A program made the translations under genes and the position numbers. Positions 8,796 through 17,193 of a stretch of DNA of 64,000 nt are shown piece after piece. Each line of letters starts with the position of its first letter. Position 1 is the first letter of the stretch. Source of the DNA: Bacillus dicomae (GTDB lineage Bacteria; Bacillota; Bacilli; Bacillales; Bacillaceae_G); contig NZ_VHIV01000002.1 in assembly GCF_006494425.1 (NCBI RefSeq), positions 1,178,001 to 1,242,000 of the forward strand. The letters run 5' to 3'. The notes beneath the pieces are model-generated. The model made no database searches. It had not been told where the DNA came from and worked only from the letters and a program-made list of their open reading frames with translations.

Positions 8796-9815
8796 ATGGA
8801 TTATGTGCTAATAGGTTTCGTTTTAATATTATTAGCTGTAGTGTTTGTACTGTTTTATAAAAATAAACAGCTAGAATCAGAGAGTCAGCAAGTAGAATTC
8901 GAAAAGAAACAAGCAATTGAAACGTATGAAAATGAAATTGCAGCTACGGTTACAGAGCATAAAGAACAACAAAATACATTGAAAAATATGGAACAGAAGA
9001 AATACAATGATTTACAACTGAGTGCAGCTAGAGAACTTGAAAATATGCGTATGATGAAAAATCAATTAGCTATGCAGCATAGTAAAGAACGTAGTGAAAT
9101 GCAAGAAAAGCATAGTAACGAGATACATATGTTTCAAAACTTAATTGCAAATTTGCGAGAGTATACGAAAAATGGAGCTGAAGTGAATACGCACGAAACA
9201 TTACATTATATGAAGCGTGGCTTCGTAGATCAAGGCATAATACTAGATAATGAATTTCATATTATGCCGAATATTTTTATTAGAAATCAGCACGGAGGAA
9301 ATGATTTTCGGGTTCATCATCTCGTCTTAAGTAAAACGGGTATGTATCTACTTGAGACGAAAGAATGGACAGGGAAATTAATTCATGGTTTAACGAAAGA
9401 GAATGCTAGTATATTTTCATTTATGATTGATGAAATTGGCAAGTATCAACAAGAGATAGAGAAAGAAGAGACGTTTGAATATATTACAGGTGAAGATTCA
9501 TTAACGATACAGATGAAAAATGAAGGGAATCCAGTATATAGAGCGAAGAAACTATCTCATATTCTATACAATTGTTTGAAAGAATTGCAAGTTGATATCG
9601 TAAAGGAAAACATAAAGCCAATTGTATATTTTTATAATGAAAGTGGGAAAGAACTGCTAGATCTTTCTGAAGAAAAAACGCCGAGATTAAAAGATAGAGA
9701 GCAAATTGTAACGTTTTTCAGAAATGAAATCTTAACGGGGAAAGTAATATATACAGGTCAAGAATTAGAAAAACTTCGAGAAATCATTAGCCGGATGAGT
9801 TATAGAGTGAATTAA
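8796..9815 (+). CDS. Membrane-anchored NERD-domain protein
   Basis: 339 residues. An N-terminal transmembrane helix (about 4-22) is followed by a long charged coiled coil (about 25-125). A NERD (nuclease-related) domain comes next (about 130-245), with RGFVDQGIILDNEFHIMPN, HHLVLSKTGMYLLETKEWTG and the conserved E-K of LETKEW. NERD domains resemble the restriction-endonuclease-like fold, but few have known activity. The start follows AAAGGAGTAAAAAT. It is six bases from the next gene, so the two are likely co-transcribed. The role is unknown. Confidence 0.8.
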   Translation: MDYVLIGFVLILLAVVFVLFYKNKQLESESQQVEFEKKQAIETYENEIAATVTEHKEQQNTLKNMEQKKYNDLQLSAARELENMRMMKNQLAMQHSKERSEMQEKHSNEIHMFQNLIANLREYTKNGAEVNTHETLHYMKRGFVDQGIILDNEFHIMPNIFIRNQHGGNDFRVHHLVLSKTGMYLLETKEWTGKLIHGLTKENASIFSFMIDEIGKYQQEIEKEETFEYITGEDSLTIQMKNEGNPVYRAKKLSHILYNCLKELQVDIVKENIKPIVYFYNESGKELLDLSEEKTPRLKDREQIVTFFRNEILTGKVIYTGQELEKLREIISRMSYRVN

Positions 9816-9821
9816 AAAGAG

Positions 9822-10388
9822 GTGGGCTGTCTGAGTGCTATATTGAAGGGGATTTTGTATATTTATTTTTGTTTGTATATACTAATGTATCTTGTGTTTA
9901 TTTTCATTATTGGTATGGCTCATACGTCATTAAGTGTAACGAGTATTTTTGTAGTAGTGATGCCATTTGTTTTATTATTCATAATTCAAAAGTCTATCTT
10001 ATATGTTTCTAAAAATCGTAATGAAGAAAAGAAGCAAATGTCGGGGGTATTAATAGTAGCACTCATTCCATTAATAGTGTGCACGGTACAATTAGGTGTA
10101 AATGGATATACATCAAAGTTTAATCAAAAAAGATGGCTAAATTATGCAGATAAGCGGGTGCATATGGTAGATGATCTAATACAAAAATATAAATTAATAG
10201 GGAAATCAAATGAAGAAATTACACAATTGTTAGGAGCTCCGACTGAAACGAGAAACGGGGAAGAAGGGGTTATTACTTTGTACTATCTTGGAGCTGAACG
10301 TGGCTTTATTCCAATAGATAGTGAACAACTTGTTTTACAATTTGATAGAGACGGTAGAGTTGCGGAATATACGGTACAAAGGGATTAG
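9822..10388 (+). CDS. Membrane protein with a C-terminal BamE/SmpA-like domain
   Basis: About 188 residues. There are three hydrophobic segments (about 8-32, 39-62 and 75-95). The extracytoplasmic tail contains IGKSNEEITQLLGAPTETRNGEEGVITLYYLG, which resembles the short SmpA/OmlA (BamE) fold found in many Gram-positive small proteins. The start is uncertain. GTG 9822 lies almost within an AGAGGTGG site; CTG 9831 or TTG 9843 in the same frame are alternatives that use that site better. It follows the NERD gene closely and ends at a terminator. I cannot assign a function. Confidence 0.6.
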   Translation: MGCLSAILKGILYIYFCLYILMYLVFIFIIGMAHTSLSVTSIFVVVMPFVLLFIIQKSILYVSKNRNEEKKQMSGVLIVALIPLIVCTVQLGVNGYTSKFNQKRWLNYADKRVHMVDDLIQKYKLIGKSNEEITQLLGAPTETRNGEEGVITLYYLGAERGFIPIDSEQLVLQFDRDGRVAEYTVQRD

Positions 10389-10399
10389 AGAAACGTAGA

Positions 10400-10425
10400 G
10401 AAGCTATATATTATAGCTTCTTTTT
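10400..10425 (+). terminator. Terminator after the NERD/membrane protein pair
   Basis: GAAGCTATA (10400-10408) pairs with TATAGCTTC (10412-10420), followed by TTTTTC. Confidence 0.85.
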
Positions 10426-10598
10426 CATATTCCAATATAGTAAATATAGGCAAATAGTAGTCATTCCTATCTATACGAATGGGGAAGATTCTGTTATATT
10501 GTAAAAGGTTATGTTGATTAATAGTTTACTAGATAACCTATATTTTGGTTGAGGAGGGAGAATTTAACACGGATGTAATGATATGCGTGTTAAGAATT

Positions 10599-12329
10599 AT
10601 GATGAAAAAAGGATTTTATAATGTTTTAGCTGCATCAATTGTATTTAGTATGATAACGATTCCAAATTATTCCTATGCTAACGAACTTGAAAAAACTGTT
10701 ACGGTTTCATCTGATGAACAAGCTTTAAAAAGTATTGAAAACCATATGAAGGATGAAGATGGTCGGGGAGAAGATAAAGGAGTAAAAAATGAAGTGCAAG
10801 GTGAGTTTCTTGTACATATAGTGAAAGAAGTACCTTTATACGATGCTAGTAATTTTCAAAAAGAGACAGGGGTTCATATTTCGAATCAAGTCGTAAAAGC
10901 TGAGAAGAGAAAAGGAAACGCTTACTTTGTTCGAACTACATCTGGAACGGGATGGATACAACATAGCGAGGGGAATGTAGAGGTTAAAGAAATTCACCCG
11001 TTATTAAGTGAAAACTTAGTTGTTAATGAAGAAGCTGCTACATATTCTGAACCATTTGCTTCATACAAAGAAGATCATGTATTGGAGCCACAAACAGTTC
11101 AAGCAATTGGACAGGCGGGAGAATGGTTCCAAGTCAAAATAAATAATGAAATCAAATGGATTTATTCACCTTCAGCAAAATTTGAAGGAACAAAAGCTTC
11201 GCTTATTCAAGGCACAACACCAACGCGTACAAAACGTGCAGCAGTTATGTATGCCGCACCAACAGAAGAGAAAACAACAGATATTTATGGTGTAACTTTA
11301 AAAGAAATGATTGTACCGAAAGGAAATGAAAATATTCGTCCGGGTTACGCGATGAAGCCAAAGTATATTACGATTCATGAGACCGATAATTACAGTGTTG
11401 GGGCAAATGCTAAAAATCATGCACTATATTTATATAACCAAGCAACGGGAACGGAAGATCGTTCAGCCTCTTGGCACTTTACGGTGGACGATAAAGAGAT
11501 TTATCAACATCTTCCATTAAACGAAAATGCTTGGCATGCTGGAGATGGAGCAGAAGGAACTGGAAATCGAGAATCAATTGCAATTGAAATTGCTGTAAAC
11601 GCAGATGGTGACTATAATAAAGCTGTTGAAAATGCTCGTAAACTAGCAGCTTATTTAATGGGAGAATTACATATTCCTTTAGAAAATGTAAAGAAGCATC
11701 AATTTTGGAGTGGTAAAAATTGTCCAGCCATTATGATTAAAAACAATGCGTGGGAACCATTCTTACAAGGAACAAAAGTGTATTATGATGCGAACCATAA
11801 AGATGATATAACGGGTGGTTGGTATGAAGCAGACATTCGTGAATTAGATCAACGCGGCATTATGGTTGGAGATGGAAAAGGTTCTTATTGGCCAGATCGT
11901 CTTGTAACACGTGGTGAATTTGCGAATTTAATTTCAAGATCATTGCAGTTACCAGAAGGATCATCGAATTTTAATGATTTAAATACAGCAAATCCATCGT
12001 TAATAGATGGTATTAATCGTGCGGCAAGTGCCGGGATAATAAGTGGTAGAGGAAATGGGATATTTGCTCCAAATGATACGATTAAACGAGATGAAGTTGT
12101 TATCATGATTGACCGTGCACTGCAATATAAAAAAATTAAAGGTAACTTAGTTCCGTTACCATTCTCGGATCAAAATTTAGCATATGATAAACAAGCTGTT
12201 CAACGTGTTTATGGATTAGGTATTGTAAAAGGAAATGAAAATAATGAATTTATGCCGAAAGGTTCTGCAACGCGTGGGGAATCGGCGGCATTTATTAATA
12301 GAATGTTAAAAGTAATAGAAAGTAAATAA
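10599..12329 (+). CDS. Secreted N-acetylmuramoyl-L-alanine amidase with three SLH domains
   Basis: Surface autolysin-type enzyme. The domain order from ATG 10599 is a signal peptide (about 27 residues, ending NYSYA), SH3-like segments (about 60-205), and an Amidase_2/PGRP domain (about 250-385). Zinc-ligand-like histidines and cysteine are seen in ITIHETDN, WHAGDG and HQFWSGKNCP. Three S-layer homology repeats follow (about 405-576, with TRGEFA, IKRDEV and TRGESA) that would tether it to pyruvylated secondary cell wall polymer. No good ribosome site lies directly before 10599. A GGAGGGAG at 10552 could instead serve ATG 10578, giving a longer N-terminus. A terminator follows. Confidence 0.88.
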   Translation: MMKKGFYNVLAASIVFSMITIPNYSYANELEKTVTVSSDEQALKSIENHMKDEDGRGEDKGVKNEVQGEFLVHIVKEVPLYDASNFQKETGVHISNQVVKAEKRKGNAYFVRTTSGTGWIQHSEGNVEVKEIHPLLSENLVVNEEAATYSEPFASYKEDHVLEPQTVQAIGQAGEWFQVKINNEIKWIYSPSAKFEGTKASLIQGTTPTRTKRAAVMYAAPTEEKTTDIYGVTLKEMIVPKGNENIRPGYAMKPKYITIHETDNYSVGANAKNHALYLYNQATGTEDRSASWHFTVDDKEIYQHLPLNENAWHAGDGAEGTGNRESIAIEIAVNADGDYNKAVENARKLAAYLMGELHIPLENVKKHQFWSGKNCPAIMIKNNAWEPFLQGTKVYYDANHKDDITGGWYEADIRELDQRGIMVGDGKGSYWPDRLVTRGEFANLISRSLQLPEGSSNFNDLNTANPSLIDGINRAASAGIISGRGNGIFAPNDTIKRDEVVIMIDRALQYKKIKGNLVPLPFSDQNLAYDKQAVQRVYGLGIVKGNENNEFMPKGSATRGESAAFINRMLKVIESK

Positions 12330-12331
12330 TG

Positions 12332-12365
12332 AAAAAGCATTCGCTTTGGCGAGTGCTTTTTTATT
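12332..12365 (+). terminator. Terminator after the SLH amidase
   Basis: AAAAAGCATTCGC (12332-12344) pairs with GCGAGTGCTTTT (12349-12360), with one G-U pair, followed by TTATTTTT. Confidence 0.85.
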
Positions 12366-12397
12366 TTTCAATATGTTACGGAAGGGAGTGAAGGTTT

Positions 12398-12484
12398 TTG
12401 AGTGGAATAAGGAATGAAAGCGGAGGTGATACATATATATATATGCATTGGGTTATTTTTATCGTGCATAAACAGGCAGCCTGA
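12398..12484 (+). CDS. Possible 28-residue small protein
   Basis: A short frame from TTG 12398 to TGA 12484, preceded by GGAAGGGAGTGAAGG. A second, very good site GGAGGTGAT lies inside it at 12422-12430. The last 13 codons, starting from the internal ATG 12443, could therefore be translated alone and encode a hydrophobic segment (WVIFIV). There is no similarity I recognise. It may instead be part of a leader for the next small gene. Confidence 0.25.
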   Translation: MSGIRNESGGDTYIYMHWVIFIVHKQAA

Positions 12485-12532
12485 TTAAAATTTCACTGTA
12501 TCATATTGTATAGATGAAAAGGAGGTAAGACG

Positions 12533-12679
12533 GTGAAAGCAATACCGACTGATGTCCTGAGTAAAGAATTGATGGAAAGAGAAGGCGTTATATCTATCAC
12601 AGTAAAGGAATTTGAAAAGATAGAAGTAGCCGGAGTAGTAGTTGCTGGTCCCGCGGTTATTTTGATTAATCAAGATTAA
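12533..12679 (+). CDS. Small conserved protein, BC1881-like (48 aa)
   Basis: GTG 12533 follows AAAAGGAGG with seven bases of spacing. The protein begins MKAIPTDVLSKELMEREGV and ends VAGPAVILINQD. This layout (PTxxLxxEL, REGV, central short strand, GPAVIL near the end) resembles the small BC1881-type proteins of B. cereus chromosomes and phages, whose function is unknown. A terminator follows directly. The family assignment is from memory and moderately sure; the gene itself is well supported by its site and terminator. Confidence 0.55.
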   Translation: MKAIPTDVLSKELMEREGVISITVKEFEKIEVAGVVVAGPAVILINQD

Positions 12680-12705
12680 GTACATATTATCGATTTTGAA
12701 AGTAT

Positions 12706-12733
12706 AAAGAGCATCCGTCCAGGGTGCTTTTGA
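12706..12733 (+). terminator. Terminator after the 48-residue gene
   Basis: AAAGAGCATCC (12706-12717) pairs with GGGTGCTTTT (12722-12731), with one G-U pair. The stretch 12734-13085 beyond it holds no gene I can support, only AT-rich sequence and small GC-rich inverted repeats at 13021-13055. Confidence 0.7.
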
Positions 12734-13085
12734 AGTTTTCAATGATTATGACACCAGGTTTAGTTGGATGCATGCTATTGATGGGATAAAAATAATATAG
12801 CAAACTAATATGTTTTACGAATGAATTATGTAGGTAATTCATATTTCCCATATAAAAGGATTTGCTTTAATATAATGAGTGTAAAGTTCGAGTATTCGAA
12901 GTACTACTTGAATTATATCCCTATCCCTTTTCTAAAAATGCGAACAAGTTTTGCCCTATTCTATTCAATATTAAATTGCATAGAAATATATTGTTCGATG
13001 ACCATTATGGAACGTACATAATGGGAAAATCCCGATCCTTAAAGAGGATGCCCCTAATCTTCATGTGAAAATATGATCGGATATG

Positions 13086-13118
13086 AAAGCTGACCAATTT
13101 ACGGTCAGCTTTCTTTTT
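13086..13118. terminator. Terminator at the 3' end of the minus-strand 66-residue gene
   Basis: AAAGCTGACC pairs with GGTCAGCTTT around AATTTAC, with T-rich sequence on the plus side. The stem overlaps the end region of the minus-strand gene and could work in both directions. Confidence 0.6.
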
Positions 13119-13305
13119 GTTCAAAAACTATTTCTTCTTTAATTTCTGTTTGCAATAATAAAGCTTTTCCGAAACGACGTTTACATTCCGCGCGCACTTT
13201 TTCAATGGCAAGTAGCTGGGTAGTGGCGGGAACTGTGACGATAGCTTGACGAGGTTTTCGATTTTCTTCACAAAAGACACATTCCACAACATATTTAGAA
13301 ATCAT
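13105..13305 (-). CDS. Uncharacterised small protein with a CxxC motif (66 aa)
   Basis: The protein starts MISKYVVECVFCEENRKPRQA and has a single CVFC pair near residue 9, then an amphipathic helical region with many basic residues (EKVRAECKRRFGKALL). The start is preceded on the minus strand by GGAAGGATG. There is no signal peptide. It could be a small zinc- or redox-binding protein, but only one CxxC is present. I do not recognise a family. Confidence 0.6.
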   Translation of the reverse strand: MISKYVVECVFCEENRKPRQAIVTVPATTQLLAIEKVRAECKRRFGKALLLQTEIKEEIVFEQKES

Positions 13306-13446
13306 ATTTTCATCCTTCCATTTTTAATTTCTAAGAAGGGATTGTCTATGAAGTTGATGTAAGTTTTCGTCATCGTTTTCCTTTTTTCCTCTTTTTTCAA
13401 GGGAAAAATAAAGAAGAAGACGAATAGTAGTAGAGGAGGGATGTAA

Positions 13447-13860
13447 ATGGAAAAATGGATAGGTAGTGCAGCAGTATGTGTAAATGAAAGAAATGAAGTT
13501 TTAATGGTGTTGCAAGGAAAAGAGGGAGAAGCAAAAAGGTGGACTGTCCCGAGTGGCGGACTTGAAAAGGGAGAAACATTAGAAGAATGTTGTATCCGAG
13601 AAGTTTGGGAAGAAACTGGTTATAATGTGGAAGTTATAAGCAAAATATATGAAAAGGAAGGTATTACATACGGTGTTCCCGTGCATGTTCATTATTATTT
13701 TGTTAAACAAATAGGCGGTAATATGAAAATCCAAGATCCTGATGGGCTAATATATGAAATTGCTTGGAAAGGGATAGATGAAATGAAGGAACTAACGCTA
13801 TCTTTCCCAGAGGATTATGAGATTTTAAATACATATATAAATAAAAAAGCGAGTGTTTAA
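13447..13860 (+). CDS. Nudix hydrolase
   Basis: 137 residues, the typical length of a single-domain Nudix pyrophosphohydrolase. The Nudix box is complete: GGLEKGETLEECCIREVWEE followed by TGY (residues about 38-60), with the metal-binding REVWEE core. Such enzymes cleave nucleoside diphosphates linked to another moiety; the substrate cannot be told. Start ATG follows GAGGAGGG. The stop lies inside a bidirectional terminator shared with the convergent cidB-like gene. Confidence 0.88.
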   Translation: MEKWIGSAAVCVNERNEVLMVLQGKEGEAKRWTVPSGGLEKGETLEECCIREVWEETGYNVEVISKIYEKEGITYGVPVHVHYYFVKQIGGNMKIQDPDGLIYEIAWKGIDEMKELTLSFPEDYEILNTYINKKASV

Positions 13861-13874
13861 ACACTTGCTTTTTT
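13843..13874. terminator. Bidirectional terminator between Nudix and cidB-like genes
   Basis: AAAAAAGCGAGTGTTT pairs with AAACACTTGCTTTTTT. The dyad is almost perfect, with A and T runs on either side serving both convergent genes. Confidence 0.85.
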
Positions 13875-14550
13875 AATGTATCCACGATAAGAAAAGCGGA
13901 ACGATAACTAAACTAGCTCCCGCTGTTAAAAGCATAGATAAACTTGCAATCGTTCCTTCTACAGGACCGATTTCGAATGCTTTTGATGTACCGGTTCCAT
14001 TTGCGCTCGTGCCTAACATAATGCCTTTTGCGAGTGCTGTTTTAATGCGACATATGCGTATGAGGGAAGGGCCAAGCAGTGCCCCTGTTAACGCAGTTAA
14101 AACAACAAATACGGCTGTTAATTGTGACATTCCACCAATCATTTCTGAAATAGCCATTGCAATTGGTGTCGTTACAATATGAGGTGCTAAACTATGTTCT
14201 AACGATGAATCAATTTGAAAATAATTTGCTAGTAGTGCTGAAGTAATAACTGATAAAAATGAACCGACAATGACATTAAGCAAGATAGCCATTCCATGTT
14301 TCTTGAGTAAATCAAAGTATTTATAGATTGGCCATGCAAAAGCGACTGTCGCAGGCTTTAATAATTCTGTTAACCATTGACCACCTGTTTCATATGTTTC
14401 ATAAGGTGTGTCTAATCCGAGTAATAAAGCAATTAAAATAATTGGACAAACGAGAAGGGGAGAAAGTAAGCTCCAATTCCAGCGTTGATACATTTTCTTC
14501 GATATCCAATATGTGAATAGTGTTAATGATAAACAAAGAAAGCCGATCAT
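13873..14550 (-). CDS. CidB/LrgB-family membrane protein
   Basis: 225-residue polytopic membrane protein of the LrgB family, which in Staphylococcus and Bacillus acts with a CidA/LrgA holin-like partner. The pair affects autolysis and exports or imports pyruvate or related metabolites under overflow metabolism. The signature region is present ([26 protein letters not shown] and [26 protein letters not shown]). ATG 14550 overlaps the upstream stop by four bases (ATGA), indicating translational coupling. A GGA site lies eight bases upstream. With a LysR regulator divergent to the pair, the arrangement resembles B. subtilis ywbH-ywbG/ywbI (cidA-cidB-cidR). Confidence 0.88.
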   Translation of the reverse strand: MIGFLCLSLTLFTYWISKKMYQRWNWSLLSPLLVCPIILIALLLGLDTPYETYETGGQWLTELLKPATVAFAWPIYKYFDLLKKHGMAILLNVIVGSFLSVITSALLANYFQIDSSLEHSLAPHIVTTPIAMAISEMIGGMSQLTAVFVVLTALTGALLGPSLIRICRIKTALAKGIMLGTSANGTGTSKAFEIGPVEGTIASLSMLLTAGASLVIVPLFLSWIH

Positions 14551-14912
14551 TGTGTTGATCCTTTCCGCTTTAGTAGCAATTCTGTTAAGAGTCCTGTAAC
14601 GAGAGTGACACAAAGTGTACTAATCATAATAATTAAAATGAGATCGATTCCATATTGTGATAGTGTATCTTTGTAGCGTATGACAGCGACTGCAGAAGGA
14701 ATGAAAAATAAAATAAGTTCTTTTAATAAAAAGTCTGCTCCGTCCTGTATCCACTCTTTTTTCACTAGGTTAAATTTTAATGAAATTAATAATAAAAAAA
14801 TACCGATAATACTTCCTGGAACTGGGAGGTGTGCCTGTTTTGCGATCCATTCACCTGTCCAAGCGAAACAAAATAATAGTAAAATTTGTCCGCTTAATTT
14901 CCACCATTTCAT
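14547..14912 (-). CDS. CidA/LrgA-family holin-like protein
   Basis: 121 residues with four predicted membrane helices and the family motif [17 protein letters not shown] near residues 28-44. CidA/LrgA proteins resemble phage holins and pair with CidB/LrgB. ATG 14912 is preceded on the minus strand by AGAGGTGG with seven bases of spacing; the longer frame to 14966 lacks a site. It is the first gene of the pair. The divergent LysR gene starts about 150 bases away, so the shared intergenic region probably holds the LysR operator. Confidence 0.86.
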   Translation of the reverse strand: MKWWKLSGQILLLFCFAWTGEWIAKQAHLPVPGSIIGIFLLLISLKFNLVKKEWIQDGADFLLKELILFFIPSAVAVIRYKDTLSQYGIDLILIIMISTLCVTLVTGLLTELLLKRKGSTQ

Positions 14913-15019
14913 ACAGTAACCACCTCTTTCTTTTTTTACATAAAAATTGTAAAAAAGAATTAACAATTTCTACTATACGTTCATTCAAAAAGTTTGTCTA
15001 ATATATAAATTATATGTTA

Positions 15020-15040
15020 TTAATATATAAGACGTATTAA
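15020..15040. promoter_or_regulatory. Candidate LysR-type operator between cid-like pair and its regulator
   Basis: TTAATA (15020-15025) and TATTAA (15035-15040) form an interrupted dyad containing a T-N11-A pattern (T15024, A15036), as expected for LysR-family sites. It lies 25 bases before the regulator start, where it could also give autoregulation. The region is AT-rich, so chance dyads are possible. Confidence 0.35.
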
Positions 15041-15064
15041 TTGAAATGGAAAAGGGTGTCCAAA

Positions 15065-15970
15065 ATGGAATTACGGCATTTGCAATATTTTGTTGTAGTG
15101 GCAGAGGAGTTACACTTTGGACGAGCAGCTGCTCGTTTACAAATGACACAACCACCGCTTAGTCAACAAATTCAGCAATTAGAAAAAGAAATGGGAGTTA
15201 TGTTATTTTCAAGAACGAAGAGAAAGGTTGAATTAACAGAAGCTGGAGAAATGTTTTTAAAAGAAGTAAAAAAAGCGTTCGAACAAATTGAAAAAGCAGT
15301 AGAAATCGCACAAAGTGCCCAAAGGGGAGAAGTGGGTTCACTTTCAATTGGTTTTGTAGGTGCGGCGATATATGATATTTTACCATCTATCGTAAGGGAG
15401 TATAGAAAGAAATTTCCGAGAGTGTCTGTTGCATTACATGAATTATCTACCCCAGATCAAGTGCATGCACTTCATGATAATCGTATTGATATTGGATTTT
15501 TGCGTCCACCAATCCCAACACAATTATTAGAATTAGAGCCAATTCAAAAACTATCTTGTACGTTATGTTTACCGAAGGCTCATCCACTTGCAGAGAAAGA
15601 TGAAATACATATAGAAGATTTACGGGAGGAACCGTTCGTATTTATTACGAGACCAGTATGGCCAGCTTTGTATGATACAATTTTATCCCTTTGTAGAGAA
15701 GTTGGATTTAGTCCGCGTATTGTGCAAGAAGCAACGGAATATCAAACAGTTATGGGACTTGTAGCAGCAGGGATTGGAATTACAGTGATCCCAGTATCGG
15801 CAAATAAATTGTATAAAACAGAAGTTGTATATAAAGAACTATATGATTCTAATTTTGTTGCAGAAATGTCAGTAGCTTACAAAAAAATGAATAGTAATCC
15901 AGAGCTTTTAGAGTTTTTAAAAATTGCAAGAGAGAAGAAAAGAATAGAAGTTGAGGATGATATTGATTAA
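15065..15970 (+). CDS. LysR-family transcriptional regulator (CidR-like)
   Basis: 301 residues. The N-terminal winged helix-turn-helix (residues 1-60) reads MELRHLQYFVVVAEELHFGR, followed by AARLQMTQPPLSQQI. The periplasmic-binding-like effector domain follows (about 88-295, beginning GSLSIGFVGAAIYDILP). ATG 15065 follows AAAAGGGTG. Its divergent placement next to a CidA/CidB pair suggests it activates them, as CidR does in staphylococci and B. subtilis (acetate or pyruvate signal). The effector in this organism is inferred only. Confidence 0.88.
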   Translation: MELRHLQYFVVVAEELHFGRAAARLQMTQPPLSQQIQQLEKEMGVMLFSRTKRKVELTEAGEMFLKEVKKAFEQIEKAVEIAQSAQRGEVGSLSIGFVGAAIYDILPSIVREYRKKFPRVSVALHELSTPDQVHALHDNRIDIGFLRPPIPTQLLELEPIQKLSCTLCLPKAHPLAEKDEIHIEDLREEPFVFITRPVWPALYDTILSLCREVGFSPRIVQEATEYQTVMGLVAAGIGITVIPVSANKLYKTEVVYKELYDSNFVAEMSVAYKKMNSNPELLEFLKIAREKKRIEVEDDID

Positions 15971-15994
15971 TTTATTTAAAAGTACACCTCGTTA

Positions 15995-16041
15995 AACACT
16001 AAAGCGGAAATGCAATACTATTGCATTTCCGCTTTAGTGTT
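15995..16041. terminator. Long bidirectional terminator
   Basis: AACACTAAAGCGGAAATGCAA (15995-16015) pairs perfectly with its complement at 16021-16041 around a five-base loop (21-bp stem), followed by CTTTTTT. It ends the LysR gene. The stop codon of the minus-strand pseudogene lies within its loop. Confidence 0.9.
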
Positions 16042-16480
16042 CTTTTTTAGTTCTATACTAAAGAGATAAACATGTTCATTTTCTTGCAATAGTTGGTCAA
16101 TAGCGTTTTTTTCCTCAAGCATTGGAACTCTTATGGTTTCTTTATTCGTTTTTATTATAACCGCTAAAGTCGTTTTTTGATTATATTTTAAGTTTATAGC
16201 AGATTGAAGAGTAGTAGATGCAGAGCTATTTATACTTGGAGGTGCTTCTTCAGGAACGAGCATTGAACTACCTTCAATATTAACATACCAGTGTTTTTGC
16301 GCTTGTATATCTTTATCTAGTTGGGATTGAGGTGGTAAAAAAGAAAGCTTTACTTTCTTTTTTTGAAAATGTGAGGTAGCTGTATTTACAATTTCGTTTG
16401 TTTTTTTACCATTTTATTTTCTAGGACTAAAGACTTAGAAAAAATTCAGATTGTGGTGCGATGTTTAAAATGTCATATTT
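16018..16480 (-). pseudogene. Frameshifted remnant of an unknown gene
   Basis: The open part from 16263 to 16018 (81 codons from an internal ATG) has a protein-like frame that continues upstream without a stop to about 16410 (NEIVNTATSHFQKKKVKLSF ... HWYVNIEGSSM). A run of seven T at 16401-16407 shifts the frame there. One more base would join it to a further open stretch reading YDILNIAPQSEFFSKSLVLE, then NKMVKK, up to a stop near 16480. There is no start codon or ribosome site. I read this as one gene with a one-base deletion in a homopolymer and a lost 5' end. The family is not recognised. Confidence 0.6.
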
Positions 16481-16536
16481 TTATACACTAGTACTATAGA
16501 ATGAGTATGGTATGAAGTAAGGTAGGGGAAGAACAT

Positions 16537-17103
16537 ATGTCTTTATGTCAGTTAGTGAGAAAAAATATAAGAACATTTGCTGCCAAAAGGATGAAGCAAT
16601 TTATGTGGGTTGCTATGATTACCATGATTTTGTTTTTTATGATATCGCTTCAATTTAATGAAGTAGTTGTTGAGGAATTAGGGGTTACACTTTTATTTCA
16701 AATGTGTTTTTACACGCTGTTTCTTATATTCATTTTTATATGTACTTTTACCACATATAAAATAACGTTTTCTCTTCTGGAAATGAGGAAAGAGGAAATT
16801 AAATCTTATGTAACAGAGAATAGGAACGCACTATGTTTATTATGTCAGGAGCAATTATTCATTTATGGCGCAGCATTTGTTTTTGGATTAGTTAATGGGA
16901 TGTTATTTTTGAAATTATTTACGATTATATTTATGAAAATAGCAGGAATACAAGGGATAAATAGTGCACCGATTACGGTATATGCAATAGTAGTTGTTAG
17001 TATAATTATGAGCTTTATCGTCCTATTATCAATGTTGCAATGCTTCCGATTTCTTCAAAGTTTACAAGATAAAAATTCATTTCATTTCAAGGAAAAGGCA
17101 TGA
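16537..17103 (+). CDS. Truncated BceB-type permease (first FtsX domain only)
   Basis: 188 residues with four predicted membrane helices (about 22-40, 50-75, 110-135 and 145-168). Spacing and sequence resemble the first third of BceB-family ABC permeases of bacitracin-type detoxification modules (about 620-670 residues): N-terminal QLVRKNIR, then helix, FtsX-like ELGVTLLFQMCFYTLFLIFI, and charged EMRKEEIKSYV. The large extracellular loop and the remaining six helices are missing. No BceA ATPase or sensor kinase is next to it. It follows AGGGGAAG at a normal distance and ends at a hairpin, so it may be expressed. It could be a decayed remnant or a stand-alone protein. Confidence 0.55.
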   Translation: MSLCQLVRKNIRTFAAKRMKQFMWVAMITMILFFMISLQFNEVVVEELGVTLLFQMCFYTLFLIFIFICTFTTYKITFSLLEMRKEEIKSYVTENRNALCLLCQEQLFIYGAAFVFGLVNGMLFLKLFTIIFMKIAGIQGINSAPITVYAIVVVSIIMSFIVLLSMLQCFRFLQSLQDKNSFHFKEKA

Positions 17104-17125
17104 GAAATCATGTCTTTTCCTATTT
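17091..17125 (+). terminator. Hairpin at the end of the BceB-like fragment
   Basis: GGAAAAGGCATGA (17091-17103) pairs with TCATGTCTTTTCC (17108-17120) with one G-U pair. Only a weak T run (TATTTT) follows, so termination may be partial and some transcription may reach the ABC genes. Confidence 0.55.
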
Positions 17126-17193
17126 TACACATAAAAATAATCATGTTACAGTGTAAAGACCTGACAAAGAATGGGAAGGAAAGGTTGTATAGA

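Noticed and set aside
12821-13021. 66-codon plus-strand frame
   Set aside because: No ribosome site; the residues (many Tyr, Phe, Ile, Cys) look like translated AT-rich non-coding DNA.
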